Below are positions 16,711-24,594 of a stretch of 64,000 nt of DNA, piece after piece. A program made the translations under genes and the position numbers. Source of the stretch: Alphaproteobacteria bacterium (GTDB lineage: Bacteria; Pseudomonadota; Alphaproteobacteria; Rhodospirillales; WMHbin7); the NCBI GenBank assembly GCA_015231795.1, contig JADGAX010000003.1, positions 394,013 to 458,012 of the forward strand. Reading direction: 5' to 3'. The notes beneath the pieces are model-generated. The model was given only the letters and a program-made list of their open reading frames with translations, did not search any database and was not told the DNA's origin. How positions within the stretch are numbered: the first letter of the stretch is position 1; each line of letters begins with the position of its first letter.

Positions 16711-17220
16711 ATGAGCGACGAAGTCCAAAAAAAAGAAAAGCCAGAGGGCAGTGATCAGCCGACTACCGGCGGCCTGATGGAATGGTCCGAGGCGATGTCC
16801 GTCGGCAACGATGTTCTGGACGACGATCACAAAACTTTTTTCGATCTGGCCAAGATCATTCTGGAAGTTGACGCCGACAACAACAACAACATCGTCTTTC
16901 AAAGCGCCCTCAACATGCTGGCCGATTACGTCAATGGTCATTTCCTGCGAGAGGAAAAGGCCTTGCGGGCCGTGAACTATCCGCATCTCGACGCGCATCT
17001 GCAAAAGCACAAGGCCTTTCGCCAGCATGTCATGAAAATCGTTCAGGAATATGGCGAGGGAAAGAACGACGACATTCGTAACCTGCCGGGTTTGGTCGTG
17101 AGTTGGCTCAAACAGCATATCCTTGCCGAAGACATGCAGTACAAATTCTGGATCAAGGAAAAATTTGTCGACAAGCGCCCGCTGGCCTTCCTGGCCATAG
17201 AGGCGGAAACTGGGGTCTGA
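16711..17220 (+). CDS. Bacteriohemerythrin
   Basis: A 169-residue single-domain hemerythrin with a charged N-terminal extension of about 22 residues. The di-iron ligands are all present: DDDHKTFF, GHFLREEKAL, HLDAHLQKHKAF and LKQHILAEDMQY. These proteins bind O2 reversibly and are unusually numerous in magnetotactic bacteria, where they may supply or sense oxygen. It begins the + strand operon that continues with a pseudo-receiver (17245) 24 bases on, and is nearest in sequence to the hemerythrin at 19307 (both have NGHFLREE and a SRPLAFL/KRPLAFL end). Confidence 0.92.
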   Translation: MSDEVQKKEKPEGSDQPTTGGLMEWSEAMSVGNDVLDDDHKTFFDLAKIILEVDADNNNNIVFQSALNMLADYVNGHFLREEKALRAVNYPHLDAHLQKHKAFRQHVMKIVQEYGEGKNDDIRNLPGLVVSWLKQHILAEDMQYKFWIKEKFVDKRPLAFLAIEAETGV

Positions 17221-17244
17221 TCATATTCCTATGCCGGGCACACC

Positions 17245-18402
17245 ATGGCTCTAACCTCTGCCTTTTCCAGCAAGAAATGCCTGGTCATCGCTGATAGCCC
17301 AGACCTGGCGCGGCTTTTTCTGCACAGCCTGCGTCAGGTGGGCTTGACGGATGGTTTCAAGGCTGACGATGTGGAAGAAGCCAAGAAACAGCTTTTCAAA
17401 TTCGATTTCGATCTGGTGATTTGTGCGGAACTGGGAGTTGAAGGCTTCCTGGAAATCCTGCGCACCGTCCGTCGCGACTTGCAGGGTGTGCGGATGACGA
17501 CGCCCGTCGTTTGTTTTTCCCTGAACTGGGATGGCGCTGTTCTGCCCAAGCTGCGCGATGCCGGAATCACGCTTCCGGCGGCACTGCCCTTCAGCCTGTC
17601 GAGCCTGCTGAAAACCCTGACCCGCGCCTTCGGCCCCAGAAGGTTCATCGACACGCCCGCTTATCGTGGACCCTGCCGCAGATTGCGGGCCATTCCCGAT
17701 TACAACGGGCCGCGCAGGCGTACCGCTGATTCAAATGTTGCGGTCGAGAAGGAAATGAAAGCGGATTCCACGCCCAAGGCCCCTTCGCGCCCAATCCGTC
17801 AGGAATTCGATACAAGAGAGGCAAGCGACGATTACAGGGGCGGCGGCGGCGAAAAGGAAGTTTTCTACGGCGATCCAACGATGCTGCAGACCAAGATCGT
17901 CATCGACGATGCCTGTGTTACGGTCGGGCAGGTGACGAAATTGTCGGGGGACTTGCAGGCCGTGAAAACACCCGGCGAGCGCGCCGACCTGCTGCATCAG
18001 ATCGCCGATACGACCGAGCGCATGGTCAATCTGTTTACCTTGGCCATTGCGCGGATTCAGGTGCATGGGTGCGACGACCACCTGCTGGGGCGCCTGGGCG
18101 AGGTCAAGGAGAATATTGTCAGCAACACCGAGGGGCTGGCCGAGGCGACCGCCCGGCACGCCATCGATTACGGCGAGAAGATTCTGGCCAAGGCGCACGG
18201 CTTTCCTCTGGGAGCGGCCGAGTTGATGACGCATCAGATCACGCGCATGGAGACGGTGATCCAGGTGGTCGGTGGTGCCGACAAGCTGAACGAGTCCACG
18301 CAAAAGTTGGTTGTCCAGGCGCGGCATATCTTGAAAAAGGTCGTGGCCAGGGAAGCGAAGATCGCCAGCATCCTGCCGGAAGTCGATGGAATGCAGGCAT
18401 GA
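17245..18402 (+). CDS. Degenerate receiver protein with shared C-terminal domain
   Basis: A 385-residue soluble protein. Residues 10-130 have a response-regulator fold (CLVIADSPDLARLFLHSLR...FDFDLVICAELG), but the phosphorylated Asp is replaced by Ala61, so it should not be a normal phosphoacceptor. A basic segment RRFIDTPAYRGPCRR (about 132-146) follows, resembling RKFIESPGYCGPDRR in the protein at 19901. Residues about 215-380 (IVIDDACVTVGQVTKLSGDL...HAIDYGEKILAKAHG...) match the C-terminal domain of the hemerythrin protein at 15484. The linked domain suggests both take part in the same oxygen-responsive pathway; its function is unknown. Confidence 0.78.
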   Translation: MALTSAFSSKKCLVIADSPDLARLFLHSLRQVGLTDGFKADDVEEAKKQLFKFDFDLVICAELGVEGFLEILRTVRRDLQGVRMTTPVVCFSLNWDGAVLPKLRDAGITLPAALPFSLSSLLKTLTRAFGPRRFIDTPAYRGPCRRLRAIPDYNGPRRRTADSNVAVEKEMKADSTPKAPSRPIRQEFDTREASDDYRGGGGEKEVFYGDPTMLQTKIVIDDACVTVGQVTKLSGDLQAVKTPGERADLLHQIADTTERMVNLFTLAIARIQVHGCDDHLLGRLGEVKENIVSNTEGLAEATARHAIDYGEKILAKAHGFPLGAAELMTHQITRMETVIQVVGGADKLNESTQKLVVQARHILKKVVAREAKIASILPEVDGMQA

Positions 18403-18435
18403 GGAAGCAAATTCAGGTAAGTGGAGGGCCAGCCC

Positions 18436-18831
18436 GTGGCTGATCAAAAAAAAGAAGTGGCCATGTCCATCATCAGGGACATTATCGTCAGCGCCTCGGA
18501 GGCAGCGAAGGTGGCCCGTTCCCTGGAAGCCGAGACCAGACAGCCGCCGCCTTTGGTGGTGGCGCTGGACAATCCGCAGAGTGCCGCCCCCGTTCAGGCC
18601 AGGCCCGCCCCCCCCCTGCCGCCTGCCGTGGCGAAACCGCCAGCCACTGCGGCCCCGCCGTCACCGCCGCCGAAGCCCGTAGCACCCCCTCCCGCCCCTG
18701 CGCCGGTGAAGGCTGTGCCCGAAGCGGTCAAAGAAGAAATTCCCGAACCACCCAAGGAAGTGGTCAAATCCGCCTCGCAAAGCGATGTGCTGGCCATGAT
18801 CAGTCGCTCAACGCCCAAGAAGCCGAAATAG
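18436..18831 (+). CDS. Pro/Ala-rich protein with C-terminal SQxDxLxMI motif
   Basis: The start is taken as GTG 18436, nine bases after GGAGGG. The 131-residue product has a short amphipathic N-terminal helix (SIIRDIIVSASEAAKVARSLEAE), a long Pro/Ala-rich region (about 45-95) and a C-terminal KSASQSDVLAMISRSTPKK. The last motif matches AASQADILSMIQKAKK at the end of the hemerythrin fusion protein (15484) and recalls the N-terminal SQ-D/E-I-D-x-L peptide of FliM/FliN. It may be a tethering or adaptor protein. No known family recognised. Confidence 0.6.
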   Translation: MADQKKEVAMSIIRDIIVSASEAAKVARSLEAETRQPPPLVVALDNPQSAAPVQARPAPPLPPAVAKPPATAAPPSPPPKPVAPPPAPAPVKAVPEAVKEEIPEPPKEVVKSASQSDVLAMISRSTPKKPK

Positions 18832-18885
18832 CCCAGCCATGGCAAATCCCCTGGCAATGTTCGTTGAATCCCCAAGGGGGCTGCC

Positions 18886-19314
18886 ATGATCACGGCCCTC
18901 TTTGCGGGCCTGCTTTTGCTGGCGCTGGGAATTCTGGCCAAGGGTTTCTTTGCCCATCTGATGGTTTTGCTGGTGGCCTGGCTGGCTAAGAACGGCTTGC
19001 TATTGGGCTTGTTGAAAACGCGGGTTGGGCGGCGTATGGTTCGCAATGTCCGCCTGAAAGCCTATTCCCATGCCGGGCAGGGGGAAAAGCGCCGGAAAAT
19101 CTACCGGGTTTTCAAATTGGTGGCGCATGTGGAGGATAGGGCCATGGGGGCGCTGTCAAAACTGAAGGCGGCAGGTGCGGCGATCGTTGGCGCAAGGTCG
19201 CGCCCAGCGGTTGCAGCTTCAGCACTTGGCGCCAAGCCGGGCGCAGCAAAAAAGAATCTTCGTGGAAAAGACGTTCGGTTCGGGCGTTGGAACGTTAGGA
19301 AAGAACATGACTGA
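18886..19314 (+). CDS. Small two-helix membrane protein, unknown
   Basis: A 142-residue protein with two closely spaced hydrophobic helices (about 2-21 and 24-42) and a long basic cytosolic tail (LLKTRVGRRMVRNVRLKAYSH..., Ala/Lys-rich from about 85). Its last codons overlap the start of the hemerythrin gene at 19307 by eight bases, so the two are probably co-translated; it may anchor that hemerythrin or its partners at the membrane. I do not recognise the family. Confidence 0.65.
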   Translation: MITALFAGLLLLALGILAKGFFAHLMVLLVAWLAKNGLLLGLLKTRVGRRMVRNVRLKAYSHAGQGEKRRKIYRVFKLVAHVEDRAMGALSKLKAAGAAIVGARSRPAVAASALGAKPGAAKKNLRGKDVRFGRWNVRKEHD

Positions 19315-19843
19315 CCAGGCATGCCCCATTGAGTGGACGCCCGACTTATCGGTCGGGGTCGAGGTCATCGACGATGATCACAAGACGTTCTTCGTCGTGG
19401 CGGCTCTCATGCAGAGCGCCATTCGGGAGAACCCTCAGAATTTGGAGGCGATCTTAAGGTCTTCGATCACGATTCTGCTGGAATATGTCAATGGGCACTT
19501 CCTGCGTGAGGAACGCGCCATGGAGGCGGCAGGCTACCCCAAGCTTGCGGAACATCACGCCCTGCACGAAGACTTCAAGGCCACGGTCCAGCGCTTAGTC
19601 GAAGAGTTCAATAAAATCGCGGCCTTTGACGAGCATAAAAAGGCCGCCCAGAAACTTGCCGAAGTCGTCAATGACTGGGTGTGCGATCACATCGCCAAGG
19701 TCGATATGGCTTACATGGATTTTGTGAAGGCAGAGCATGTCGATTCCCGGCCTTTGGCCTTTCTCTCCCAGGAAGCCGACGAAGGCGGGGATGACGACGA
19801 TTTCGATCTGATGAGCATGATTCCCGAGGACGGCCCGCACTGA
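19307..19843 (+). CDS. Bacteriohemerythrin with acidic tail
   Basis: A 178-residue hemerythrin. Ligand motifs: DDDHKTFF, GHFLREERAM, AEHHALHEDF and WVCDHIAKVDMAY. After the domain comes SRPLAFLSQEA and an acidic tail ending DDDDFDLMSMIPEDGPH. The start ATG overlaps the previous gene by eight bases and is preceded by AGGAAAG. O2 binding is expected; it resembles the product of 16711. Confidence 0.92.
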   Translation: MTDQACPIEWTPDLSVGVEVIDDDHKTFFVVAALMQSAIRENPQNLEAILRSSITILLEYVNGHFLREERAMEAAGYPKLAEHHALHEDFKATVQRLVEEFNKIAAFDEHKKAAQKLAEVVNDWVCDHIAKVDMAYMDFVKAEHVDSRPLAFLSQEADEGGDDDDFDLMSMIPEDGPH

Positions 19844-19900
19844 AGGCTGCGCAGCTTCGGAAATCTCGGGAAAAGCGGTTTGCACGACAAGGAAGAGACA

Positions 19901-20707
19901 GTGTTTAACATCCTTTCTGCAGAATATTGTCTTGTGCTTGATCCAAACCCGCATTATCAGCGGTTGGTCAGGGAAATCCTGCGCTTCGGCGGCCCCAAGA
20001 ATCTCGAGATCGAGTTCGCCGTCGATGCCGATCATGGCCTGCGCCTGCTTCACGAAAGGTTGATGCATTTCATCGTCATGGAGGTCAAACTGCCGCTTGA
20101 GGAGTCGATCGATTTTCTGATGAAAATTCGAAGAGGCCGGACGAAGTGGAACTTCGACATCTCGCTGCCCATCATCGGTTATGCCGACGCCTTCACGCCG
20201 CAGGAGATTTATCGTCTGCGCGATGCGGGCATCAGCGAGTTGATGATCAGGCCGCTATCTGCTGCCATCTTCTTCAAATGTCTGAAGTCCGCCTCCAACC
20301 GGAAATTCATCGAGTCCCCCGGTTATTGCGGTCCGGATCGCAGACGACGTCTGGTCATGAATTACGCCAACAAGAGACGGGCCGACGACAGGGCGGCGGA
20401 ACTGGCCGAGGCGGCCAAGGCGGAAGAGGCGCGTCTCAAGGCTGAAGCAGATGCAAAGGCAGCTCTTCAGGCGGCGGCCAGGGCCGAGGAGGAAAAGGCC
20501 CGCAGGCTGGAGGAAGCCCAGGCCGAGGCGGTGCGCAAGAAGGCTGAAGCGGAAGAATTGGCCCGCAAGAAAGTCGAAGCCGAGGCCGCAGCGGAAATGG
20601 CTCGCAAGAAGGCCGAGGCCGAGGCTGAAGCGGCGGCGGCCAAGCCCGATCTTTCCGCCATGACGCAAGAAGAGCTTGCCCGGCATTTGCTGAAGCAGAA
20701 AAAATAG
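19901..20707 (+). CDS. Degenerate receiver fused to a long Ala/Glu/Lys coiled coil
   Basis: GTG 19901 is preferred to TTG 19880 because AAGGAAGAG lies just upstream; 268 residues. Residues about 5-125 have a receiver fold, but the phosphoacceptor position reads HFIVMEVKLP, with Glu61 in place of Asp, as in phosphomimetic pseudo-receivers. RKFIESPGYCGPDRRRR (about 138-154) follows, then an uninterrupted Ala/Glu/Lys-rich coiled coil (about 170-250) and a short end TQEELARHLLKQKK. It ends the hemerythrin cluster, 57 bases after the 19307 gene. It likely works by protein contacts, not DNA binding: no output HTH is seen. Confidence 0.75.
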   Translation: MFNILSAEYCLVLDPNPHYQRLVREILRFGGPKNLEIEFAVDADHGLRLLHERLMHFIVMEVKLPLEESIDFLMKIRRGRTKWNFDISLPIIGYADAFTPQEIYRLRDAGISELMIRPLSAAIFFKCLKSASNRKFIESPGYCGPDRRRRLVMNYANKRRADDRAAELAEAAKAEEARLKAEADAKAALQAAARAEEEKARRLEEAQAEAVRKKAEAEELARKKVEAEAAAEMARKKAEAEAEAAAAKPDLSAMTQEELARHLLKQKK

Positions 20708-20716
20708 CAGGATGGT

Positions 20717-21052
20717 CTAAGTCGCTGGGGTGGCGGCGGAAAGCGCTTCCAGCATGGCCAGCCGATCCTTGAGCGACGCGCGTTCGAAGGCGACCTGGGC
20801 CGACGTCTTGGGCTGCGGCGAGACGCGCGACGGATCCTGGCTTGAGAAAATTTCCGGCGGTGGAGCGTTTTTCCTGCGCCGCTTTTTCAGCTTTCCAAAC
20901 GCCTCGAACAGATGGCGCACCAGGGCCTCCTGCTCACGCAGCGAGGCGCTGATCTCCTCGGGAAGCTTCTTTTTGGAAGCCCCGCCCCCCCTTTTCGAAG
21001 GTGGTTTCTTTTCAGCCTTCGGTTTCCCGGCAGCCTCGATGCGCTTGGCCAT
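20717..21052 (-). CDS. Basic conserved-looking hypothetical protein
   Basis: A 111-residue product (ATG 21052; TTG 21064 also in frame). The first 35 residues are Lys/Pro/Gly-rich (KKPPSKRGGGASKKKLPEE) and the rest is helical with a basic patch KLKKRRRKNAPPP and a C-terminal FERASLKDRLAMLEALSA. No family recognised. It is convergent with the preceding pseudo-receiver gene (nine-base gap). Confidence 0.5.
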   Translation of the reverse strand: MAKRIEAAGKPKAEKKPPSKRGGGASKKKLPEEISASLREQEALVRHLFEAFGKLKKRRRKNAPPPEIFSSQDPSRVSPQPKTSAQVAFERASLKDRLAMLEALSAATPAT

Positions 21053-21254
21053 TTCTTGGCTCAATCCGTTATCCCAGACCTTTGAATCCTACCATAGTCG
21101 GCTTAAAAATCCAGCGAATCCAATGGGAAGGCCGCCCCACAAGCCCTGGCGGGGACAAGGGGGCGACCGCCCATAGATATTGAGAATTAAGGCATTTGAC
21201 CTCAACACGGCAGCGCGCAGCGCCACGAAAGCCCCTGAAAGCCAAAGGCTAGTT

Positions 21255-21284
21255 GCAAATGAGAATAGATGTCAATATTATCTA
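21255..21284 (+). promoter_or_regulatory. Fur-box-like operator, site A
   Basis: GCAAATGAGAATAGATGTCA followed by ATATTATCTA. It lies 45 bases before the CDF gene at 21330. The first part resembles the classical Fur site (GCAAATGAGAAT-n-ATTNTCA type). It matches site B (54061-54090) at 26 of 30 positions, upstream of the ferric-iron ABC importer, so a shared iron regulator is likely. Confidence 0.7.
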
Positions 21285-21329
21285 GCCTCAGAGCTGAGGC
21301 ATGGGGCCTTGACGGGGAGTCTTTTGGGA

Positions 21330-21956
21330 ATGGCCAGTTGCTGCGAAAACAAGAGTTGCGAGATCAGCGCTCTGAAGGCCAGACATGCGCGCGTCCTTTG
21401 GGCCGTCCTGGCCATCAACGCCACCATGTTTTTCGTAGAAGTATCGGCGGGCATCTTGGCCAGTTCAACCTCGTTGCTCGCGGATTCGCTCGATATGCTG
21501 GGCGATTCCCTGGTTTACGGATTCAGCCTGTTCGTGCTGTCCCGCTCGGAACATTGGCAGGCCGTCGCCGCCCTTGGCAAAGGCATCTTCATGCTTCTGT
21601 TCGGGCTCGGCGTCCTGGGGGAGGCTATCTACAAGATTCTCAATCCGGTGATGCCGGGTGTCGAGACGATGGGGATTGTGGGTGGTCTGGCCCTGGCCGC
21701 CAACCTGATTTGCTTTTATCTTCTCTACAGCCATCGGGAAGACAATCTGAATATGAGTTCGACTTGGCTTTGTTCCAGAAACGACTTGATCGCCAATTCC
21801 GCCGTTTTGCTGGCGGCCTTTGGCGGTTATGCTCTCAGCTCGCGCTGGCCCGACATCATCGTCGGCGGATTGATCGCCTGTCTCTTTCTAAACTCGTCGT
21901 TTGGCGTGCTCGGCCGCTCTGTTCAAGCGGTGCGCCAGCAGGCAAGACCCGCATAA
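21330..21956 (+). CDS. Short CDF-family cation transporter
   Basis: A 208-residue CDF protein starting MASCCENKSCEIS (Cys-rich N-terminus; GGGGAG upstream). It has six hydrophobic segments and CDF-like LLADSLDMLGDSLVYGFSLF (about 44-63) and CSRNDLIANSAVLLAA (about 149-164), with the usual His/Asp pairs partly changed. The cytosolic C-terminal domain of ordinary CDF transporters, including MamB and MamM, is missing. A divalent metal such as Fe, Zn or Co is the likely substrate. The Fur-like site just upstream favours iron. It is followed by a cytochrome gene 71 bases on. It could be a MamV-type protein, but I cannot show that. Confidence 0.75.
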   Translation: MASCCENKSCEISALKARHARVLWAVLAINATMFFVEVSAGILASSTSLLADSLDMLGDSLVYGFSLFVLSRSEHWQAVAALGKGIFMLLFGLGVLGEAIYKILNPVMPGVETMGIVGGLALAANLICFYLLYSHREDNLNMSSTWLCSRNDLIANSAVLLAAFGGYALSSRWPDIIVGGLIACLFLNSSFGVLGRSVQAVRQQARPA

Positions 21957-22027
21957 AGACCTTGCTCAGCCCGCGTTCAGATTGGACGCTATAGTTTAGC
22001 GTCAATAAGGCGGGACAGAGCAGGGGC

Positions 22028-23131
22028 ATGAGCGGCGACGACATCAAGATTCAGGTTTGGGATCCGTTCATCCGCATCTTTCATTGGCTGAGCGTTCTTG
22101 GCGTGCTCCTTGCCTCGGGGACGGGGTTCCTGCTCTCCGACCCTTGGCTGGGCCTTCATGTCGCGGTGGGATGCGCCCTTGCCGTTTTGCTGGCGACCCG
22201 CTTTTTCTGGGGTTATGTCGGTTCGCAGTATGGTCTGTTTTCCAGCTTTCCCCTGCGCCGACAGGAAATCTTGCATCACTTGCTGGATCTGACGCTGCTT
22301 CGTCCAAGACATTATTTGGGCCACACCCCGCTGGGATTGGTGATGGTCGTAACCTTGATGACGGTCATGGCCGTCGTGGTTGTGACCGGCATCCTCGTCT
22401 TGAGCGGAGAGGAAAGGCAGGGCCCTCTGGCCGGCGCCGTTCCCTACGTGATCGGGCATCACGCCAAGGTGTTGCACGGCCTTTCCACGCTTGCCTTGCT
22501 GGCGCTGGCCGCCCTTCATGTGGTTGGGGTTCTGGCGGAGAGCCTTCTGACAAAACAGAATCTGCCCAAGGCCATGATCGACGGCAAAAAGGAAGCGGCC
22601 TTTCATATTCCTTATGCCGCGCGGCGATCCTGGGGCCAAGCCGCCAAGCGCCTGGGACAGGCCGCTCTTCTGGGACTCGCCCTTGCGTTGCTGGCGCTGC
22701 TGTTTCCGCCGCCACCCACGATCACGCTAACCTCAAACTATGTGCGCCATTGCGGAAGTTGCCACGATCCTTTTCATCCAAGCCTGCTGTCCAGCCCGGC
22801 CTGGCAGGCCATTGTCGGCAATCTTCCCCTTCATTTTGGAAAGCATGTGGCGCCTGTCTCTGACGAGCTGTCCGAGATTATGGGGTGGCTGTTGGCCCAT
22901 GCCGCCGAGACGGCCAGTACCGAGCCCGCCTTTGCCATCGGCAGCGCTTCGACGTTGGAAGCGCCCAGAATCACGGCGACTCCCTTCTGGAGAATGAAGC
23001 ACCAAGCCATCGAGGAGGCAAAATTCTTTGCTGCCGGGGGGGCGTTGCGCTGCTCAGGCTGCCATGCCGACGCATCAAGCGGCACCTTCGCGGATCAGGC
23101 CATCGACAGCAAGCCGCCAAACCCTCGCTGA
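22028..23131 (+). CDS. Cytochrome b561 domain fused to a dihaem cytochrome c
   Basis: A 367-residue protein. Residues 1-225 are a cytochrome b561/Ni-Fe-hydrogenase-type haem b membrane domain: four main hydrophobic helices with histidines in FHWLS (19), LGLHVAVG (44), GHHAKVLHG (about 144-150) and ALHVVG (164). After a fifth helix (212-228) the periplasmic part has two haem c sites, CGSCH (242-246) and CSGCH (342-346). It should carry electrons across the membrane between quinones and a periplasmic partner. It follows the CDF gene behind the Fur-like site, hinting at a ferric reductase or iron oxidase paired with metal transport. Confidence 0.85.
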   Translation: MSGDDIKIQVWDPFIRIFHWLSVLGVLLASGTGFLLSDPWLGLHVAVGCALAVLLATRFFWGYVGSQYGLFSSFPLRRQEILHHLLDLTLLRPRHYLGHTPLGLVMVVTLMTVMAVVVVTGILVLSGEERQGPLAGAVPYVIGHHAKVLHGLSTLALLALAALHVVGVLAESLLTKQNLPKAMIDGKKEAAFHIPYAARRSWGQAAKRLGQAALLGLALALLALLFPPPPTITLTSNYVRHCGSCHDPFHPSLLSSPAWQAIVGNLPLHFGKHVAPVSDELSEIMGWLLAHAAETASTEPAFAIGSASTLEAPRITATPFWRMKHQAIEEAKFFAAGGALRCSGCHADASSGTFADQAIDSKPPNPR

Positions 23132-23187
23132 TGTCAGCGGTCTTTCACAGCGAGAAGGCGCGCCAGGATTTATCGCGGGGCACATCC

Positions 23188-23258
23188 AGTGTCCCGATCC
23201 GGAAGTTCGTGAGATTTGAAACGAGCGATTTTCGAGCTTCCGGATCGATAAGGACACT
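23188..23258. repeat. 71-bp imperfect inverted repeat beside the IS5-type element
   Basis: The outer arms AGTGTCC/GGACACT and inner arms CGATCCGGAAG/CTTCCGGATCG are inverted around about 25 bases. The sequence has MITE-like symmetry or could form a transcript hairpin after the cytochrome gene. It ends one base before the CTAG that flanks the insertion element. Confidence 0.5.
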
Positions 23259-24581
23259 CTAGCAGGCTGCTGAAAAACCCCTGGCATTGATCCTTTGGCC
23301 GTGATTCACTTTTTGTGACGGCCAAGGGGGGAACGAGATGGCGGATCGGACGGGCAGACGGGCAGCCTTTTCAGTTACGTCCATCTTGAAGAGCGGGTTC
23401 CGAAGAAGCACCACCTGCGCCTTATCCGCGATCTGGTGAACGAGACGCTGGCCGGGCTGGATGCTGAGTTTGACCGGCTTTACGCCGACGAGGGACGTCC
23501 TTCGATTGCGCCGGAGCGCCTACTGCGTGCCAGCCTGTTGCAGATGCTGTATACGATTCGCTCGGAACGCCAGTTGATGGACCGTATCGAGTTCGACATG
23601 CTTTTCCGCTGGTTCGCAGGGCTGGGGATCGACGATCCGGTGTGGGACCCCAGCACCTTTTTCAAGAACCGCGACCGGCTTCTGACGGCGGATGTGGCGC
23701 AAGGATTTCTCTCTGGCCTGTTGTCGAACTCGCGGGTGAAGCGGCATTTGTCGCATGAGCATTTCTTGGTGGACGGCACATTGCTGGACGCCTGGGCGTC
23801 GATGAAGAGCTTCCAGCCCAAGGACAGCCCTGTCGATCCGTCTGGGCCGGGGTGCAATGCCGAGCGCGATTTCAAGGGCGAGAAGCGTTTGAACGAGACG
23901 CACGCCAGCACCACCGATCCCGACGCCCGCCTGTATCGTAAGGGCAGTGGGCAGGCCAGCCGCCTGTGCTATATGGGCCATGCGCTGATGGAGAACCGCA
24001 ATGGCCTGGCCGTGGGCGGCGAGGTCACGCATGCCACCGGCACGACGGAACGCGATGCGGCGCTTTCGATGCTCGACGCCGCCGGATGCCCCAAGCGCCG
24101 GATCACATTGGGCGGCGACAAGGGCTATGACGCAAGCGAGTTCATCGGCGATCTGCGCGACAGGAACGTAACGCCGCACATCGCCATCAACGGGTATGAA
24201 ACGAAAGCCGGAAAGAAGCGCAAGACCGCCATAGATGGCGCATGACGCGTCATCCGGGCTACGCCATCAGCCAGGTCATCCGCAAGCGGATCGAGGAAAT
24301 CTTCGGCTGGAGCAAGACCACCGGCGGGCTGGTCAAGGTGAAGGTACGCGGGCTGGCGAAAGTGCAGGCCGTCTTCACCATGGCGCTCGTCGCCTAGAAT
24401 CTGGTCCGCATCCCGAAACTGGTGTCCAACACAGGATAATTGCGTCCGAACCGGGGCGATTGAACCGGAAATAACCCCAGAAGCCGCAAAATGCGGCGCC
24501 AAAAAGGCCGAAATCCCCGGCCAATGGCACAGAAGGGGGGAAGGCGGCGCCAAACAGAAGGGCTTTTCAGCAGCCTGCTAG
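23259..24581 (+). mobile_element. IS5-family-type insertion sequence, degenerate
   Basis: Terminal inverted repeats begin CAGGCTGCTGAAAA at both ends (left from 23263, right ending 24577), about 15 of 16 positions matching, and the element is bounded by CTAG on each side (23259 and 24578). CTAG fits the YTAR target duplication described for the IS5 subgroup, although being palindromic it could be part of the ends. The 1.3-kb length and one transposase frame fit. The transposase is broken (see next entry), so it should not move by itself. It separates the cytochrome gene from the pentapeptide gene. Confidence 0.85.
23337..24397 (+). pseudogene. IS5-type transposase, multiply broken
   Basis: Recognisable DDE-type transposase of the group with RPSIAPERLLRASLLQMLY, DPVWDPSTFFKNRDRLL and VDGTLLDAWAS. 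An ATG at 23338 is out of frame with the body (frameshift near the 5' end), the main frame stops at 24245 just after KKRKTAIDGA, the expected continuation RHPGYAISQVIRKRIEEIFGW is in another frame, and a TAG at 24395 replaces the Tyr codon expected before NLVRIPKL. Three lesions make it a pseudogene. Confidence 0.88.
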
Positions 24582-24594
24582 AAAACATTTGACC

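Noticed and set aside
16629..17118. Extension of the minus-strand hemerythrin fusion upstream to 17118
   Set aside because: The extra residues are antisense to the 16711 hemerythrin gene and unrelated to hemerythrins; MFGWLDKP at 16629 is a sensible start.
21330..21956. Calling the short CDF gene mamV
   Set aside because: The family fits but the C-terminal domain is missing and the neighbours are not those of known mamV; no firm basis for the name.
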